This document shows, piece after piece, positions 34,301-41,676 of a DNA stretch of 64,000 nucleotides; position 1 is the first letter of the stretch; each line of letters starts with the position of its first letter. Under the pieces are notes generated by a model. It saw only the letters and a program-made list of their open reading frames with translations, ran no database searches and was not told where the DNA came from. The translations under genes and the position numbers were made by a program. This DNA is from Lentzea sp. NBRC 105346. GTDB lineage: Bacteria; Actinomycetota; Actinomycetes; Mycobacteriales; Pseudonocardiaceae. The stretch is taken from the NCBI RefSeq assembly GCF_030269605.1, contig NZ_BSTQ01000018.1:180405-244404 (forward strand), read 5' to 3'.

Positions 34301-34555
34301 GTCATCGGCATCGACATGCGCTACACCCTTGTGGACGGCACTCTCGTCACCCAACCGAGGTACGCGACGTGGTTCGCCGGGCATGGCTGGGGAGTGGAGA
34401 ACCATGGGGTCGACCCGGATGTCGAGGTGGTGATTACGCCCCAGGACCGGGCCGCGGGGCGCGATCCGCAACTGGAGAAGGCCGTTTCCCTTGTTTTGGA
34501 GGCCTTGGAAACCCGTCCGGCTGCTCACCCTCCGGAGTTGCCGCCGCTGCCGTAA
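31379..34555 (+). CDS. Tricorn protease
   Basis: A 1058-residue tricorn-type serine peptidase (S41). N-terminal six- and seven-blade beta-propellers (about 1-660) act as gates. They are followed by a helical C1 region, a PDZ domain (about 740-825) and the S41 catalytic core. The nucleophile Ser is in DEFAGSDGD, and the catalytic His is in GELGTSHAYVYG. A lysine/aspartate-rich insert (DDDKDKKDDEDGK) lies near residue 522. It should degrade peptides released by the proteasome. Antisense frames of >1000 codons here are composition shadows. Confidence 0.93.
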   Translation: MTYLRFPHLHGDLVTFVAEDDVWLAPLDGGRAWRVSADQVPVRNPRISPDGATLAWTSSVDGAYEVRVAPVEGGPATRLTYWGSHTTGVRGWTPDGRVLVTSAAGQANTNRRLARAVPIDGGPSEVLPYGWVGDAGYGPDGQVVVTSVYGNDPAWWKRYRGGSAGKLWVDATGDGQFERILKDLTSSLTSPMWVDGRIAFLSDHEGVGCVYSVNPDGSGLQRLTEPGEFYARAASTDGQRIVYQQGGELWLLDGETRRLDIRLGGPRTGRQPKRLKADGNVDSICPDHTGRASAVEVQGTVHWVTHKDGPVRALTERSDVRARLPRVVGETDHVVWVTDVEGEEGLEISPVGGVEPGNTPRRIAVGQLGRVITHVVSPDGSRVAVATHDGRLLIVMVSSGEVREVVSSANGNVSNLAFSPDSSWLAWSHPGPNPLRHIRMVNTTDLSIVDVTPLRFTDFSPSFTEDGKFLAFLSVRSFDPVYDAHVFDLSFPTGCRPHLVPLAATTPSPFDPLHKGRAIGGDDDKDKKDDEDGKPATKVDLDGLADRVVPIPVPAAHYASLRAAKGGLLWLRRPLVGVLGDNLASPQSRPPRTVLERFDLTKLKAEVLADGADGFAVSGDGQRMIVDDRDDLRVVPTDSKVDDDSSDCVEIDLSRIRVVIDPGQQWRQAYAEAGRLMRDHFWRTDMGGVDWVGVLDRYRPLVDRLGSHDDLVDLLWEVQGELGTSHAYVYGRGGRSDSAKRQGLLGADITRDDDGVWRVKRVIPGETSDPAARSPLAAPGVAVRAGDALVAVDGRPVETLAGPGPLLVGTAGKPVELTVRPGGGGEPRRVVVVPLDDEGPLRYHAWVADRRARVRELSGGRVGYLHVPDMMGAGWAQLHRDLRVEVQQEGLVLDVRENAGGHTSELVIEKLGRRVLGWSVARGFTAPDSYPSDAPRGPVVAIADEFAGSDGDIVNVAIKELGLGPVVGTRTWGGVIGIDMRYTLVDGTLVTQPRYATWFAGHGWGVENHGVDPDVEVVITPQDRAAGRDPQLEKAVSLVLEALETRPAAHPPELPPLP

Positions 34556-34646
34556 CCACCCGGTCGTGTGGCTAAAGAACTGATACGCACCGTTCCTTGT
34601 GGACGATCAACCAAGTGGAATTGATCGTCGTTCGGGGGTGGGAGCA

Positions 34647-35336
34647 GTGAGTCATCGTGATGAGCCGCGCAGCGGGCGCGGATGTTTCGGAGCCGTCGTC
34701 ATCGTGCCGTTTCTGGCACTCGGCGGGATGTTCGCGCTGATCGCGTTGACCGGCACGCCGGAGGACAGCCCCGTCGGGGCCGCTCCGGCGACGCCCCGGC
34801 CCACGAACACCAGTCAGTGGTGGACCGAGCCGCTGGACCGGCCGGTCACCGCCACGGAGACCGTGGTCGTGGAGGCCCAGCAGCGCAAGGACATGCGCGG
34901 TGCGCTGCTCGCCGCGACGAGCCGCGTGACCATGACGAGCACCGCCACGGCGACCGTCACGGTCATCGAGACCTCGACGCGCTCGCAGCCGACCGGCCGC
35001 AACGAGACGACGAAGCCGAAGCCGCCGAACGAGACGAGCGTCGAGCCGACTCAGCCGACCGCGCCCGGCACCGTCTCGTCCACTGTGGAGCCTCCGCCGC
35101 CCGCGCCGACGTCGTCCGTCCTGCCGACGTTGCCGCCGGAGCCCTCGCTGCCGGCCGAGCCGCCGTCGGCCGAGCCGCCCGCGACGACCCCGCCGACGCC
35201 GCGGTCCGAGACGCCGACGCCGACTCCGGATCCGTCGGTGACGCCGGACCCGTCGTCCGTCACGCCGCCGCCTTCGGCCGTGGAGCCGACCGAGCCGCCA
35301 GCCCCTTCCGCGTCAGAGGCTGGTGCCGGGTCGTGA
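34647..35336 (+). CDS. Single-pass membrane protein with Pro/Thr-rich tail
   Basis: About 229 residues. A short charged cytoplasmic N-terminus precedes one membrane segment (about 14-37, GAVVIVPFLALGGMFALIAL). The rest is a low-complexity Thr/Pro/Ser/Glu-rich tail likely spanning the cell wall. GTG 34647 (GGAG close upstream) is chosen; GTG 34599 is the alternative. No enzymatic domain is visible. The stop codon lies inside a hairpin arm. Confidence 0.7.
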   Translation: MSHRDEPRSGRGCFGAVVIVPFLALGGMFALIALTGTPEDSPVGAAPATPRPTNTSQWWTEPLDRPVTATETVVVEAQQRKDMRGALLAATSRVTMTSTATATVTVIETSTRSQPTGRNETTKPKPPNETSVEPTQPTAPGTVSSTVEPPPPAPTSSVLPTLPPEPSLPAEPPSAEPPATTPPTPRSETPTPTPDPSVTPDPSSVTPPPSAVEPTEPPAPSASEAGAGS

Positions 35337-35377
35337 GTGCTTTCCGTTCCCCCGACGACGGGAACCACTCACGACCC
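35328..35377. terminator. Inverted repeat spanning the stop codon
   Basis: GGGTCGTGAGTG (35328-35339) pairs with CACTCACGACCC (35366-35377), 12 bp. The TGA of the Pro/Thr-rich protein is within the left arm. It lies between convergent genes. Confidence 0.6.
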
Positions 35378-35387
35378 TGAGAAACCG

Positions 35388-35437
35388 CAGCGGGTCCCTT
35401 CGATGCCGATTCCGCCCGGCACCGCGGGGACCCGCTG
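35388..35437 (-). terminator. Hairpin after efeB
   Basis: CAGCGGGTCCC (35388-35398) pairs with GGGACCCGCTG (35427-35437), 11 bp. It starts 11 nt after the efeB stop on the minus strand and probably terminates the efeUOB operon. Confidence 0.65.
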
Positions 35438-35448
35438 TGGTGTGCGCG

Positions 35449-36693
35449 TTACTTGAAGAGCGTGTCGCCCCAGTACCCACCGGGCTTCACGCCGGGCGGC
35501 ACGGCGAAGTGGCCCGACCCGGTGTGCTCGACGTACTCCATCATCTCGTCCTTGCTGGACAAGGCCTGCTGCATAGGCACGAACTGCTTGCGCGAGTCCC
35601 GGTTGAAGCCGATGAAGAACAGCCCGGCGTCGAGGTGCCCGAGCCCGTCGCTGCCGTCGGTGAAGTTGTAGCCGCGACGCAGGATCCTGGCCCCGTTCAA
35701 CGACTCCGGCGACGCGAGGCGGATGTGCGCGACCTCGCCGATGAGCGGCAGCCCGCCCTTGCCGTGCACGTGCAGGTCCGGCTCGTCGAACTCCTTCTCC
35801 TGCCCGAGCGGCGCGCCCTCGCCCTTGGTGCGGCCGATGATGCCTTCCTGCTCGGTCAACGAGGTGCGGTCCCAGATCTCGATGTGCATCCGGATGCGCC
35901 GCGACACCAGGTACGTGCCGCCGGTCAGCCAGTCCGGGCCGTCGCCCTTCCGCACCCACACGTGCTCGCGCAGCATGTCGGTGTCCTCGGCCTTGATGTT
36001 GCGCGTGCCGTCCTTGAACCCGAACAGGTTGCGCGGCGTCACCTGCGACCGTGACGTCGAGGAGGTGCGGCCGAAGCCGAGCTGCGACCAGCGCACCGAG
36101 ACCGCGCCGAACCCGATCCGGACCAGGTTGCGGATCGCGTGCACGGCGACCTGCGGGTCGTTCGCGCACGCCTGGATGCACAGGTCACCGTTGCTGCGCT
36201 TGGGATCCAGCTGGTCCAGCGGGAAGTTCGGCAGGTCGATCAACGCCTCCGGGCGTTGGTCCTTGACGCCGAACCGGTCGTCGAACAGCGACGGCCCGAA
36301 GCCGACGGTCAGCGACAGCGCCGACGCAGGCAGATCCAGCGCCTCACCCGTGTCCTTGGGCGGGGCGTCCGGGATGCCGCCGACGGCGCCGTTCTCGTGC
36401 GCCTCCTTGCCCGCGGTCATCCGCTCGGCGGCCTTCGTCCACTCGCGCAACAGGTCCACGAGCTCGCTGCGCTTGGTCGTCTTCACGTCCAGCGACACGA
36501 AGTGCATGCGGTCCTGTGCGGGCGTGACGATGCCCGCCTGCACGTCACCGTGGAACGGAACCTGCGCCGCGGCGAGGTTCTCGATCTCCGGGTCGGGGCG
36601 GCCGGCGAACGCGCCGACCGCGGCACCCGCGCCCGCGAGCGCCGCACCGGCGCCCGCGAGACCCAGCAAACGCCTACGCGGTAATCCAGTCAC
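35449..36693 (-). CDS. efeB: Dyp-type heme peroxidase EfeB
   Basis: A 414-residue DyP peroxidase with a twin-arginine signal (RRRLLGLAGAGAAL, residues 6-30), so exported folded with heme. The distal GFKDGTRN motif with the catalytic Asp and the GGTYLVSRRIRMHIEIWD block identify it as EfeB-like. In EfeUOB systems it acts on heme or ferrous iron at the cell surface. GTG 36693 overlaps the efeO stop by 4 nt. Confidence 0.93.
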   Translation of the reverse strand: MTGLPRRRLLGLAGAGAALAGAGAAVGAFAGRPDPEIENLAAAQVPFHGDVQAGIVTPAQDRMHFVSLDVKTTKRSELVDLLREWTKAAERMTAGKEAHENGAVGGIPDAPPKDTGEALDLPASALSLTVGFGPSLFDDRFGVKDQRPEALIDLPNFPLDQLDPKRSNGDLCIQACANDPQVAVHAIRNLVRIGFGAVSVRWSQLGFGRTSSTSRSQVTPRNLFGFKDGTRNIKAEDTDMLREHVWVRKGDGPDWLTGGTYLVSRRIRMHIEIWDRTSLTEQEGIIGRTKGEGAPLGQEKEFDEPDLHVHGKGGLPLIGEVAHIRLASPESLNGARILRRGYNFTDGSDGLGHLDAGLFFIGFNRDSRKQFVPMQQALSSKDEMMEYVEHTGSGHFAVPPGVKPGGYWGDTLFK

Positions 36694-37805
36694 TTGGCCG
36701 CCACCACTTCCGAAACCTTGCTGACCGGCTCGCCGAGCGCGTCGACGGCCTCGGCCAGCGCCTTGACCTCGTCCTGGGTGAGCTCGTTGTAGAGCTTGAA
36801 ACCGTCACCCTTGCGGTGCTTCTCCAGCGCGGTGTCGACCGCCTTGAACTTGTCGTCCAGCGTCTTGGCGAGCGCGGGGTCCTTGGCATTGATCACCGGG
36901 CGCAGCGCGGCGACCGCGGCCTGTGAACCGTCCACGTTGGACCGGAAGTCCCACAGGTCGGTGTGCGAGTAGCGGTCCTCCTCACCGGTGACCTTGCCGG
37001 TGGCGACCTCGTCGAGCAGCTCCTTGGCGCCGTTGGCGAGCTGCGTCGGGTTCAGCTCGACCGCCTTCGCCTTGGCGACGATGTCCTTGACGTCGGTCAG
37101 CAGCTGGTCGGCGACCTTGGCCGAGTCGTCCTTCAGCCCGTCGACCCAGAGATCCTTCTCCAGGCGGTGGAAGCCGGTCCACTCGGTGCCGGGCTCGACC
37201 GTGTCCTCGCGGCCGTCGATCTTCGGGTCGAGGTCGCCGAAGCTCTCCGCGACGGGCTCGATGCGCTCCCAGTAGATGCGCGACACCGGGAACAGCGCCT
37301 TGGCGTCGTCGACCTTCTTGTCCTTGACCGCCTTGACGAACTCCTCGGTCTTCACCAGCAGCTGGTCGGCCTGCGAGTTGACGTAGCGCTGGTAGCTCTT
37401 GGTGGCCTCGGCGAGCTGGGCGTCGGCGTCGGTCGCCTTCTTGGCGTCACCGGTGACGGTGAACTCGCCGCGGATGCCGTCGCCCTTCATGCCCGGCTTG
37501 CAGGCGGTCTGGAACCTGCCCGCCTCGCCGACCTCGACGATCAGCTTGCGGCTCAGGCCGGGGCCGATGTTCTCGACCTCGCCGAGGATGCGGTCGCCCT
37601 CGGCATAGAGGTAGAACTCGGTGACCTTGGTGCCCTTGTTCGTGACCTCGAACGTGACGTTGCCGGTGTTCGCGTTGGTCCGCGCCACCTTGCAGGCGTC
37701 GTCGGTCGCCTCGACCGCGATGGCGCCGCCCGCGTCCTGCTTGGCATTGCCACCGCACGCCGAGAGCAGGGCGAGCGAACCGATGATGACGAGTGCCTTG
37801 CGCAC
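36690..37805 (-). CDS. efeO: Iron uptake lipoprotein EfeO
   Basis: A 371-residue lipoprotein (lipobox LLSAC). It has an N-terminal cupredoxin-like domain (about 20-120) and a C-terminal EfeO/M75 helical domain carrying the HxxE motif in TGFHRLEKDLW. It should present iron to the EfeU permease. GTG 37805 has GGAGA about 5 nt upstream. It is the middle gene of efeUOB, 14 nt after efeU and overlapping efeB. Confidence 0.93.
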   Translation of the reverse strand: MRKALVIIGSLALLSACGGNAKQDAGGAIAVEATDDACKVARTNANTGNVTFEVTNKGTKVTEFYLYAEGDRILGEVENIGPGLSRKLIVEVGEAGRFQTACKPGMKGDGIRGEFTVTGDAKKATDADAQLAEATKSYQRYVNSQADQLLVKTEEFVKAVKDKKVDDAKALFPVSRIYWERIEPVAESFGDLDPKIDGREDTVEPGTEWTGFHRLEKDLWVDGLKDDSAKVADQLLTDVKDIVAKAKAVELNPTQLANGAKELLDEVATGKVTGEEDRYSHTDLWDFRSNVDGSQAAVAALRPVINAKDPALAKTLDDKFKAVDTALEKHRKGDGFKLYNELTQDEVKALAEAVDALGEPVSKVSEVVAAK

Positions 37806-37819
37806 GGGTCTCTCCAGTG

Positions 37820-38644
37820 TCAGTTGGTTGCGGCGACGCGCGTACGCGGCCGGATCAGGAACAGGGGGAGCACGATCGCGACATAGGTGACCCACGCGAT
37901 CGCCTGCAGCCACGAGGTCTGCTGCGAGTAGTTGAAGATCCCCTTGAGCAGGGCGCCGTACCAGGACGACTCGGGGATCGTGTCGGTGACGTCGAACGCC
38001 AGGCTGTGCAGGCCGGGCAGGAACGCCGCCTCCTGCAGGTCGTGGATGCCGTAGGACAGCACGCCCGCGGCGACGAAGACCAGCAGGGCGCCGGTGATGG
38101 TGAAGAACTTGGTGAGGTTGAACCGCACCGCGCCCGCGTACAGCAGCCAGGCCAGCACGATCGACACCGCGATGCCGGCGAGGAACCCGATCAGCGGTTC
38201 CGTCGTGCCGCCGCCCGCGCTCTGCACGCTCGAGTAGAAGAACACGGCCGTTTCGAGGCCCTCGCGGCCAACGGACAAAAAGGACACGGTGATTACCGCG
38301 AGTGGACCGATGTTCAACGCTTCGTCCAATTTTCCGCGGAGGTCCGCCGCAATCGTGCGGGCCGTCGCGCGCATCCAGAAGATCATTCCGGTGACGAACG
38401 CGACCGCGATGATGGACATGACACCGCCGAACAGCTCCTGCTGCTCGAACGTCATGTTCGCGGCGGTGAACGTGATCAGCGCGCCGAAGCCGACGCTCAG
38501 CGCGACAGCGGTGCCGACGCCGGCCCACACCCACTTGAGCGCGTGTTTTCGATCGGTCTTGACCAAAAAGGCGACGAGGATGCTCACGACGAGTGCCGCC
38601 TCGAGCCCCTCGCGGAGACCGATCAGGCCATTGTTGAGCAACAT
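37820..38644 (-). CDS. efeU: Iron permease EfeU (FTR1 family)
   Basis: A 274-residue polytopic membrane protein with about seven segments and two REGLE iron-binding motifs (GLREGLEAALV near residue 9 and VGREGLETAVFF near 125). This is the FTR1/EfeU signature. It imports iron with EfeO and EfeB. ATG 38644 is preceded by GAAGGTGG. An iron-box-like site lies 35-51 nt upstream, suggesting DtxR/IdeR control. Confidence 0.94.
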   Translation of the reverse strand: MLLNNGLIGLREGLEAALVVSILVAFLVKTDRKHALKWVWAGVGTAVALSVGFGALITFTAANMTFEQQELFGGVMSIIAVAFVTGMIFWMRATARTIAADLRGKLDEALNIGPLAVITVSFLSVGREGLETAVFFYSSVQSAGGGTTEPLIGFLAGIAVSIVLAWLLYAGAVRFNLTKFFTITGALLVFVAAGVLSYGIHDLQEAAFLPGLHSLAFDVTDTIPESSWYGALLKGIFNYSQQTSWLQAIAWVTYVAIVLPLFLIRPRTRVAATN

Positions 38645-38678
38645 CGGACCACCTTCACTTTGGATAGGGCAGCCTGAA

Positions 38679-38695
38679 TTTAGGTAAGCCTCCCC
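38679..38695 (-). promoter_or_regulatory. Iron-box-like (DtxR/IdeR) site before efeU
   Basis: TTAGGTAAGCCTCCCCT on the plus strand matches the first two-thirds of the TTAGGTTAGSCTAACCTAA consensus; the right half is degenerate. Its place just upstream of efeUOB fits iron repression. Confidence 0.5.
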
Positions 38696-38740
38696 TCCGT
38701 GTCCAGGCGCCATTGCGGGGGTTTCATCACACGAGCGCGC

Positions 38741-38746
38741 TAGCCT
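38741..38746 (+). promoter_or_regulatory. -10 box (TAGCCT) for leaderless transglycosylase gene
   Basis: TAGCCT ends 6 nt before GTG 38753, so the first transcribed base should be the start codon. No ribosome binding site or clear -35 is seen. Confidence 0.4.
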
Positions 38747-38752
38747 GGACAG

Positions 38753-39595
38753 GTGGTCCTCCCCTCGCCGCCGAAGGAGTCCGCAGAGGTAGCCCCGGTT
38801 CGCGCACGTCGCGGCGGGGTGGGCAACCTTTTCGGTCGTGTCGCGCTCGTGCTCGTCCTGGTCGCGTTCATCGCGGGCGGGGCGTGGGCGCTCGGCGCGC
38901 TGAACCGCAAGGACGTCGATCCACTGGCACCGCCGCCGTTCCTCGTGCCGCTGCAGGAGGTCTCGCCGGGCGCCGCCGCGCCGGGGGCCGCTCAGCTGCC
39001 GCAACCGGCCCAGCAGCAGCAAGGCGCCGACCCGGTCGACGAGTGGGCGCGCCGCGTCTCGTCGAAGACGGACATCCCCGTGCGCGCACTCAAGGCGTAC
39101 GCGCAGGCCGACGTGATCATGCAGTCCCAGGCGCCCGCGTGCCGCATGTCGTGGGCGACGCTGGCCGGAATCGGGCGCGTCGAGTCACACCACGGCTCGA
39201 TCTTCGGCGCCCGCCTGCAGGACACGGGCCTGCCGTCCAAGCCGATCATCGGGGTGCCGCTGAACGGGTCACCGGGGGTGCGCGCGATCCACGACACCGA
39301 CGGCGGCGCCTACGACGGCGACACGACGTGGGACCGCGCCGTCGGCCCGATGCAGTTCATCCCCGGCACGTGGCAGCGCTGGGCGCAGCGCGCCGCGGGG
39401 GACGGGCTGCAGGCGGACCCTCAGAACATCGACGACGCCGCGCTGACGGCCGCGCGGTACCTGTGCGCGGGTGGACGTGACGTCGGAACCGGGGCAGGGT
39501 GGTGGCAGGCGATCATGTCCTACAACAACTCGGTCGAGTACGGCCGCAACGTGTTCAGCGGCGCGGACGCCTACGCGCGCGCCAGCCTGTCCTGA
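38753..39595 (+). CDS. Lytic transglycosylase, LpqU-like
   Basis: A 280-residue membrane-anchored murein lytic transglycosylase. The anchor is at about 26-48, followed by a Pro/Gln-rich spacer and an SLT domain from about 120. The catalytic Glu is in AGIGRVESHHG, followed by WDRAVGPMQFIPGTWQ and the Asn/Asp-rich QNIDDAALTAARYLC block. It corresponds in place and type to LpqU (Rv1022), although the N-terminus is a membrane segment rather than a clear lipobox. A longer paralogue is at 46084-47415. Confidence 0.9.
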   Translation: MVLPSPPKESAEVAPVRARRGGVGNLFGRVALVLVLVAFIAGGAWALGALNRKDVDPLAPPPFLVPLQEVSPGAAAPGAAQLPQPAQQQQGADPVDEWARRVSSKTDIPVRALKAYAQADVIMQSQAPACRMSWATLAGIGRVESHHGSIFGARLQDTGLPSKPIIGVPLNGSPGVRAIHDTDGGAYDGDTTWDRAVGPMQFIPGTWQRWAQRAAGDGLQADPQNIDDAALTAARYLCAGGRDVGTGAGWWQAIMSYNNSVEYGRNVFSGADAYARASLS

Positions 39596-39604
39596 AGGGG
39601 GACC

Positions 39605-40336
39605 ATGCGGATCGTCGGCGGAGGCGCTTCCGACGTCGAGCGGTTGAAGCGGATCCAGTCCAGCACCGACGAGTTCACGCGGGCCAACATCCTGGGTCTC
39701 GGGCTGCCCGCCTCGGCTTCCTGCCTGGAGCTGGGCGCCGGAGCCGGCGGGGTGGCCGCGTGGCTGGGATCCGAGTACGAGTCCGTGCTCGCGGTGGACA
39801 TCGACACCTCGGCGCTGGGCTCGTTGCCCGGCAACGTGAAGGTGCTGGAAGCGGACATCACCGCGGCCGACTTCTCGCCCGGCGAGTTCGACCTCGTGCA
39901 CTGCCGGTTCGTGCTGAGCCACCTCCCGTCGCGCAACGAGGTCGTGCGGCGGGCGGCGTCGTGGTTGCGGCCCGGCGGGTGGCTGGTGCTGACCGAGCCG
40001 TTCCACCTCGACACCTCCGCGTCGCCTTCGCCCGCTGTCGCCCGAGTGCTGGAGGCGTACTGGAAGTTCGCGGTGCAGGGTGGGGCGGACCTGCGGTGGT
40101 CGCGCCAGATGCCCTACCAGCTGGCCTCGGCGGGCCTGACGGACATCGACTTCGTGGCGCGGCCGGGTTTGCTCGGCGGCGGTGCACGAGACCGCTGGCA
40201 CGCACTGCTGGCCCCGATCGCCGATCAGCTGGACGTGGCCCAGTCAGACATCGACGAGGTCTTCGCACTCCTGAAACGGGACGACTTCCTGGACATCCCC
40301 CAGGTGATCATCGCAGCGTGGGGGCGCCGCCCCTAA
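39605..40336 (+). CDS. Class I SAM-dependent methyltransferase
   Basis: A 243-residue Rossmann-fold methyltransferase. Motif I is LELGAGAGGVAAWL (about residue 41), the acidic ribose-binding end of strand 2 is AVDID, and motif post-II/III is DLVHCRFVLSHLPSRNEVVRRAASWLRPGGWLVLTEP. Substrate unknown. It starts 9 nt after the transglycosylase stop and ends at a hairpin. Confidence 0.85.
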   Translation: MRIVGGGASDVERLKRIQSSTDEFTRANILGLGLPASASCLELGAGAGGVAAWLGSEYESVLAVDIDTSALGSLPGNVKVLEADITAADFSPGEFDLVHCRFVLSHLPSRNEVVRRAASWLRPGGWLVLTEPFHLDTSASPSPAVARVLEAYWKFAVQGGADLRWSRQMPYQLASAGLTDIDFVARPGLLGGGARDRWHALLAPIADQLDVAQSDIDEVFALLKRDDFLDIPQVIIAAWGRRP

Positions 40337-40345
40337 CGCTATGAA

Positions 40346-40382
40346 GGGAGCTTTCCAAGCGCTCAGCGCTTGCAAAGCTCCC
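40346..40382. terminator. 17-bp hairpin between convergent genes
   Basis: Arms 40346-40362 and 40366-40382 pair with one C-C mismatch and a 3-nt loop. The right arm runs into CCCCC. It lies between the methyltransferase and TPR-protein stop codons. Confidence 0.7.
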
Positions 40383-40393
40383 CCCATGGCAAC

Positions 40394-40771
40394 TCAGCGG
40401 TCGCGCTCGACCGCGATTCGTGCGCTGACCTCACCCAGTGCTTCCTGGTACTCGGGCGAGGGGTTCATCGCGGCCGCCATCCGCAGCTGCGCCAGCGCCT
40501 CGGGCAGCCGGCTCTGCCGTTGCAGCGTGCGGCCCAGCGCGAACCGGGCGTAGTGGTCGCTCGGGTCCAGGTCCAACACCTTGCGGAACGCCTCCTCGGC
40601 GCGCTGCAGCTGCGCCGAACCCAGGTACGCCCGGCCGGCGAGCAGCTGGACGCTCGGGGCGTCCGGTGCCGCCTCGAGCACGACGCGTAGCTCGCGCAAC
40701 GCCTCCAGTGGCCGCCGGTCGGCCAGCAGCGCCTCGGCCCGGCGGAACGCGTCGAAGGTGCTGTCCGTCAT
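40394..40771 (-). CDS. Tetratricopeptide repeat protein
   Basis: A 125-residue all-helical protein with about three TPR units (AFRRAEALLADRRPLEALREL, AGRAYLGSAQLQRAEEAFRKVL, ALGRTLQRQSRLPEALAQLR). It has no signal or membrane segment, so it is likely a cytoplasmic adaptor. It is the last gene of the minus-strand trio with the EamA transporter and the hydrolase; the gap to the transporter gene is 10 nt. Confidence 0.85.
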   Translation of the reverse strand: MTDSTFDAFRRAEALLADRRPLEALRELRVVLEAAPDAPSVQLLAGRAYLGSAQLQRAEEAFRKVLDLDPSDHYARFALGRTLQRQSRLPEALAQLRMAAAMNPSPEYQEALGEVSARIAVERDR

Positions 40772-40781
40772 TCGATCAACG

Positions 40782-41675
40782 CTACCTATCGTTCACAGGT
40801 TCTTCGACTGCCGTCCGGATGACAGGACTCGAAGGTGTGGCGGTTCCGAGCCTGCAGGCGACCACTCCGAGCACCAGTCCGGCCAGCACGCCGTAGGTGA
40901 TCTCCTGGCCGAGCAACGGCCACGCGATCAGCGCCGTCACGGACGGCACCACGCACGACAGGGTCGTCATCCGCGCGGCGCCACCGATGCGCACGCCGAC
41001 CAGGAACAGCGACGACCCACCCAGCGAGTTGACGACGACCAGCCACACCATGGCGAGCCAGAACCGCGACCAGTCGGTGACGCCCGCGGTCTCGGTGAGC
41101 GACAGCAACGCCACCACGGGCACCGACACGAGGTGCTGCACGGCGTTGCCCGAGCGGACGTCGACGTCGCGGCAGAACCGCTGCTGGTACACGCTTCCCG
41201 CGACGAACGCGAGCATGCCCAGCACCGTGAAGACCGCTCCGGAACCAGGTGTCCGCAGCCGGTCACCGAGTGCGAACAGCACCGCGGCGACACCGAGCCC
41301 GAGGCCGACGAGCTGCCACGGCCCGATGCGCGTGCGGAACACCCGCGCCGCCAGCACCGCGGTGAGCACCGGAGCGCACGAGATCACCAGGGCGGTCACG
41401 GCCGCCGGCACGCCGAGCCGCAGTCCCAGGTAGACACCGGAGAACTGGAAGGCCTGGATCAGCAACCCGGCCACGCCGGTGTGCACGAGCGCCCGGCCGC
41501 GCGGCCACGGCGCCCGCATGACCACGGCGATCAGCGCCAGCAACGCGGCCGCGATCAGGAAGCGGATCGTCGTCAGCAGGAACGGCGGGGCCACCGCGAC
41601 CCCGAGCACACCGACGGCGTAGCCGGACGCCCACACGACCACCATGAGCGTGGCGAACCACGCCGGTATGCGCAC
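40782..41675 (-). CDS. EamA/DMT family transporter
   Basis: A 297-residue membrane protein with about ten hydrophobic segments in two five-helix EamA repeats; the second starts near residue 150 (GAVFTVLGMLAFVAGSVYQQ). The LGGSSLFLVGVRIGGAARMT and VTALIAWPLLGQEITYGVLAGLVLG blocks are typical of drug/metabolite exporters. GTG 41675 follows the hydrolase stop by 1 nt. Substrate unknown. Confidence 0.88.
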   Translation of the reverse strand: MRIPAWFATLMVVVWASGYAVGVLGVAVAPPFLLTTIRFLIAAALLALIAVVMRAPWPRGRALVHTGVAGLLIQAFQFSGVYLGLRLGVPAAVTALVISCAPVLTAVLAARVFRTRIGPWQLVGLGLGVAAVLFALGDRLRTPGSGAVFTVLGMLAFVAGSVYQQRFCRDVDVRSGNAVQHLVSVPVVALLSLTETAGVTDWSRFWLAMVWLVVVNSLGGSSLFLVGVRIGGAARMTTLSCVVPSVTALIAWPLLGQEITYGVLAGLVLGVVACRLGTATPSSPVIRTAVEEPVNDR

Positions 41676-41676
41676 G

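Noticed and set aside
31448..34528. Antisense open frame of about 1026 codons opposite the tricorn gene, and similar ones opposite mfd (25364-28627) and the Rpf-ksgA region (540-2696)
   Set aside because: They are low-complexity, Arg/Val/Asp/His-rich composition shadows of high-GC genes, without start signals, domains or conserved blocks.
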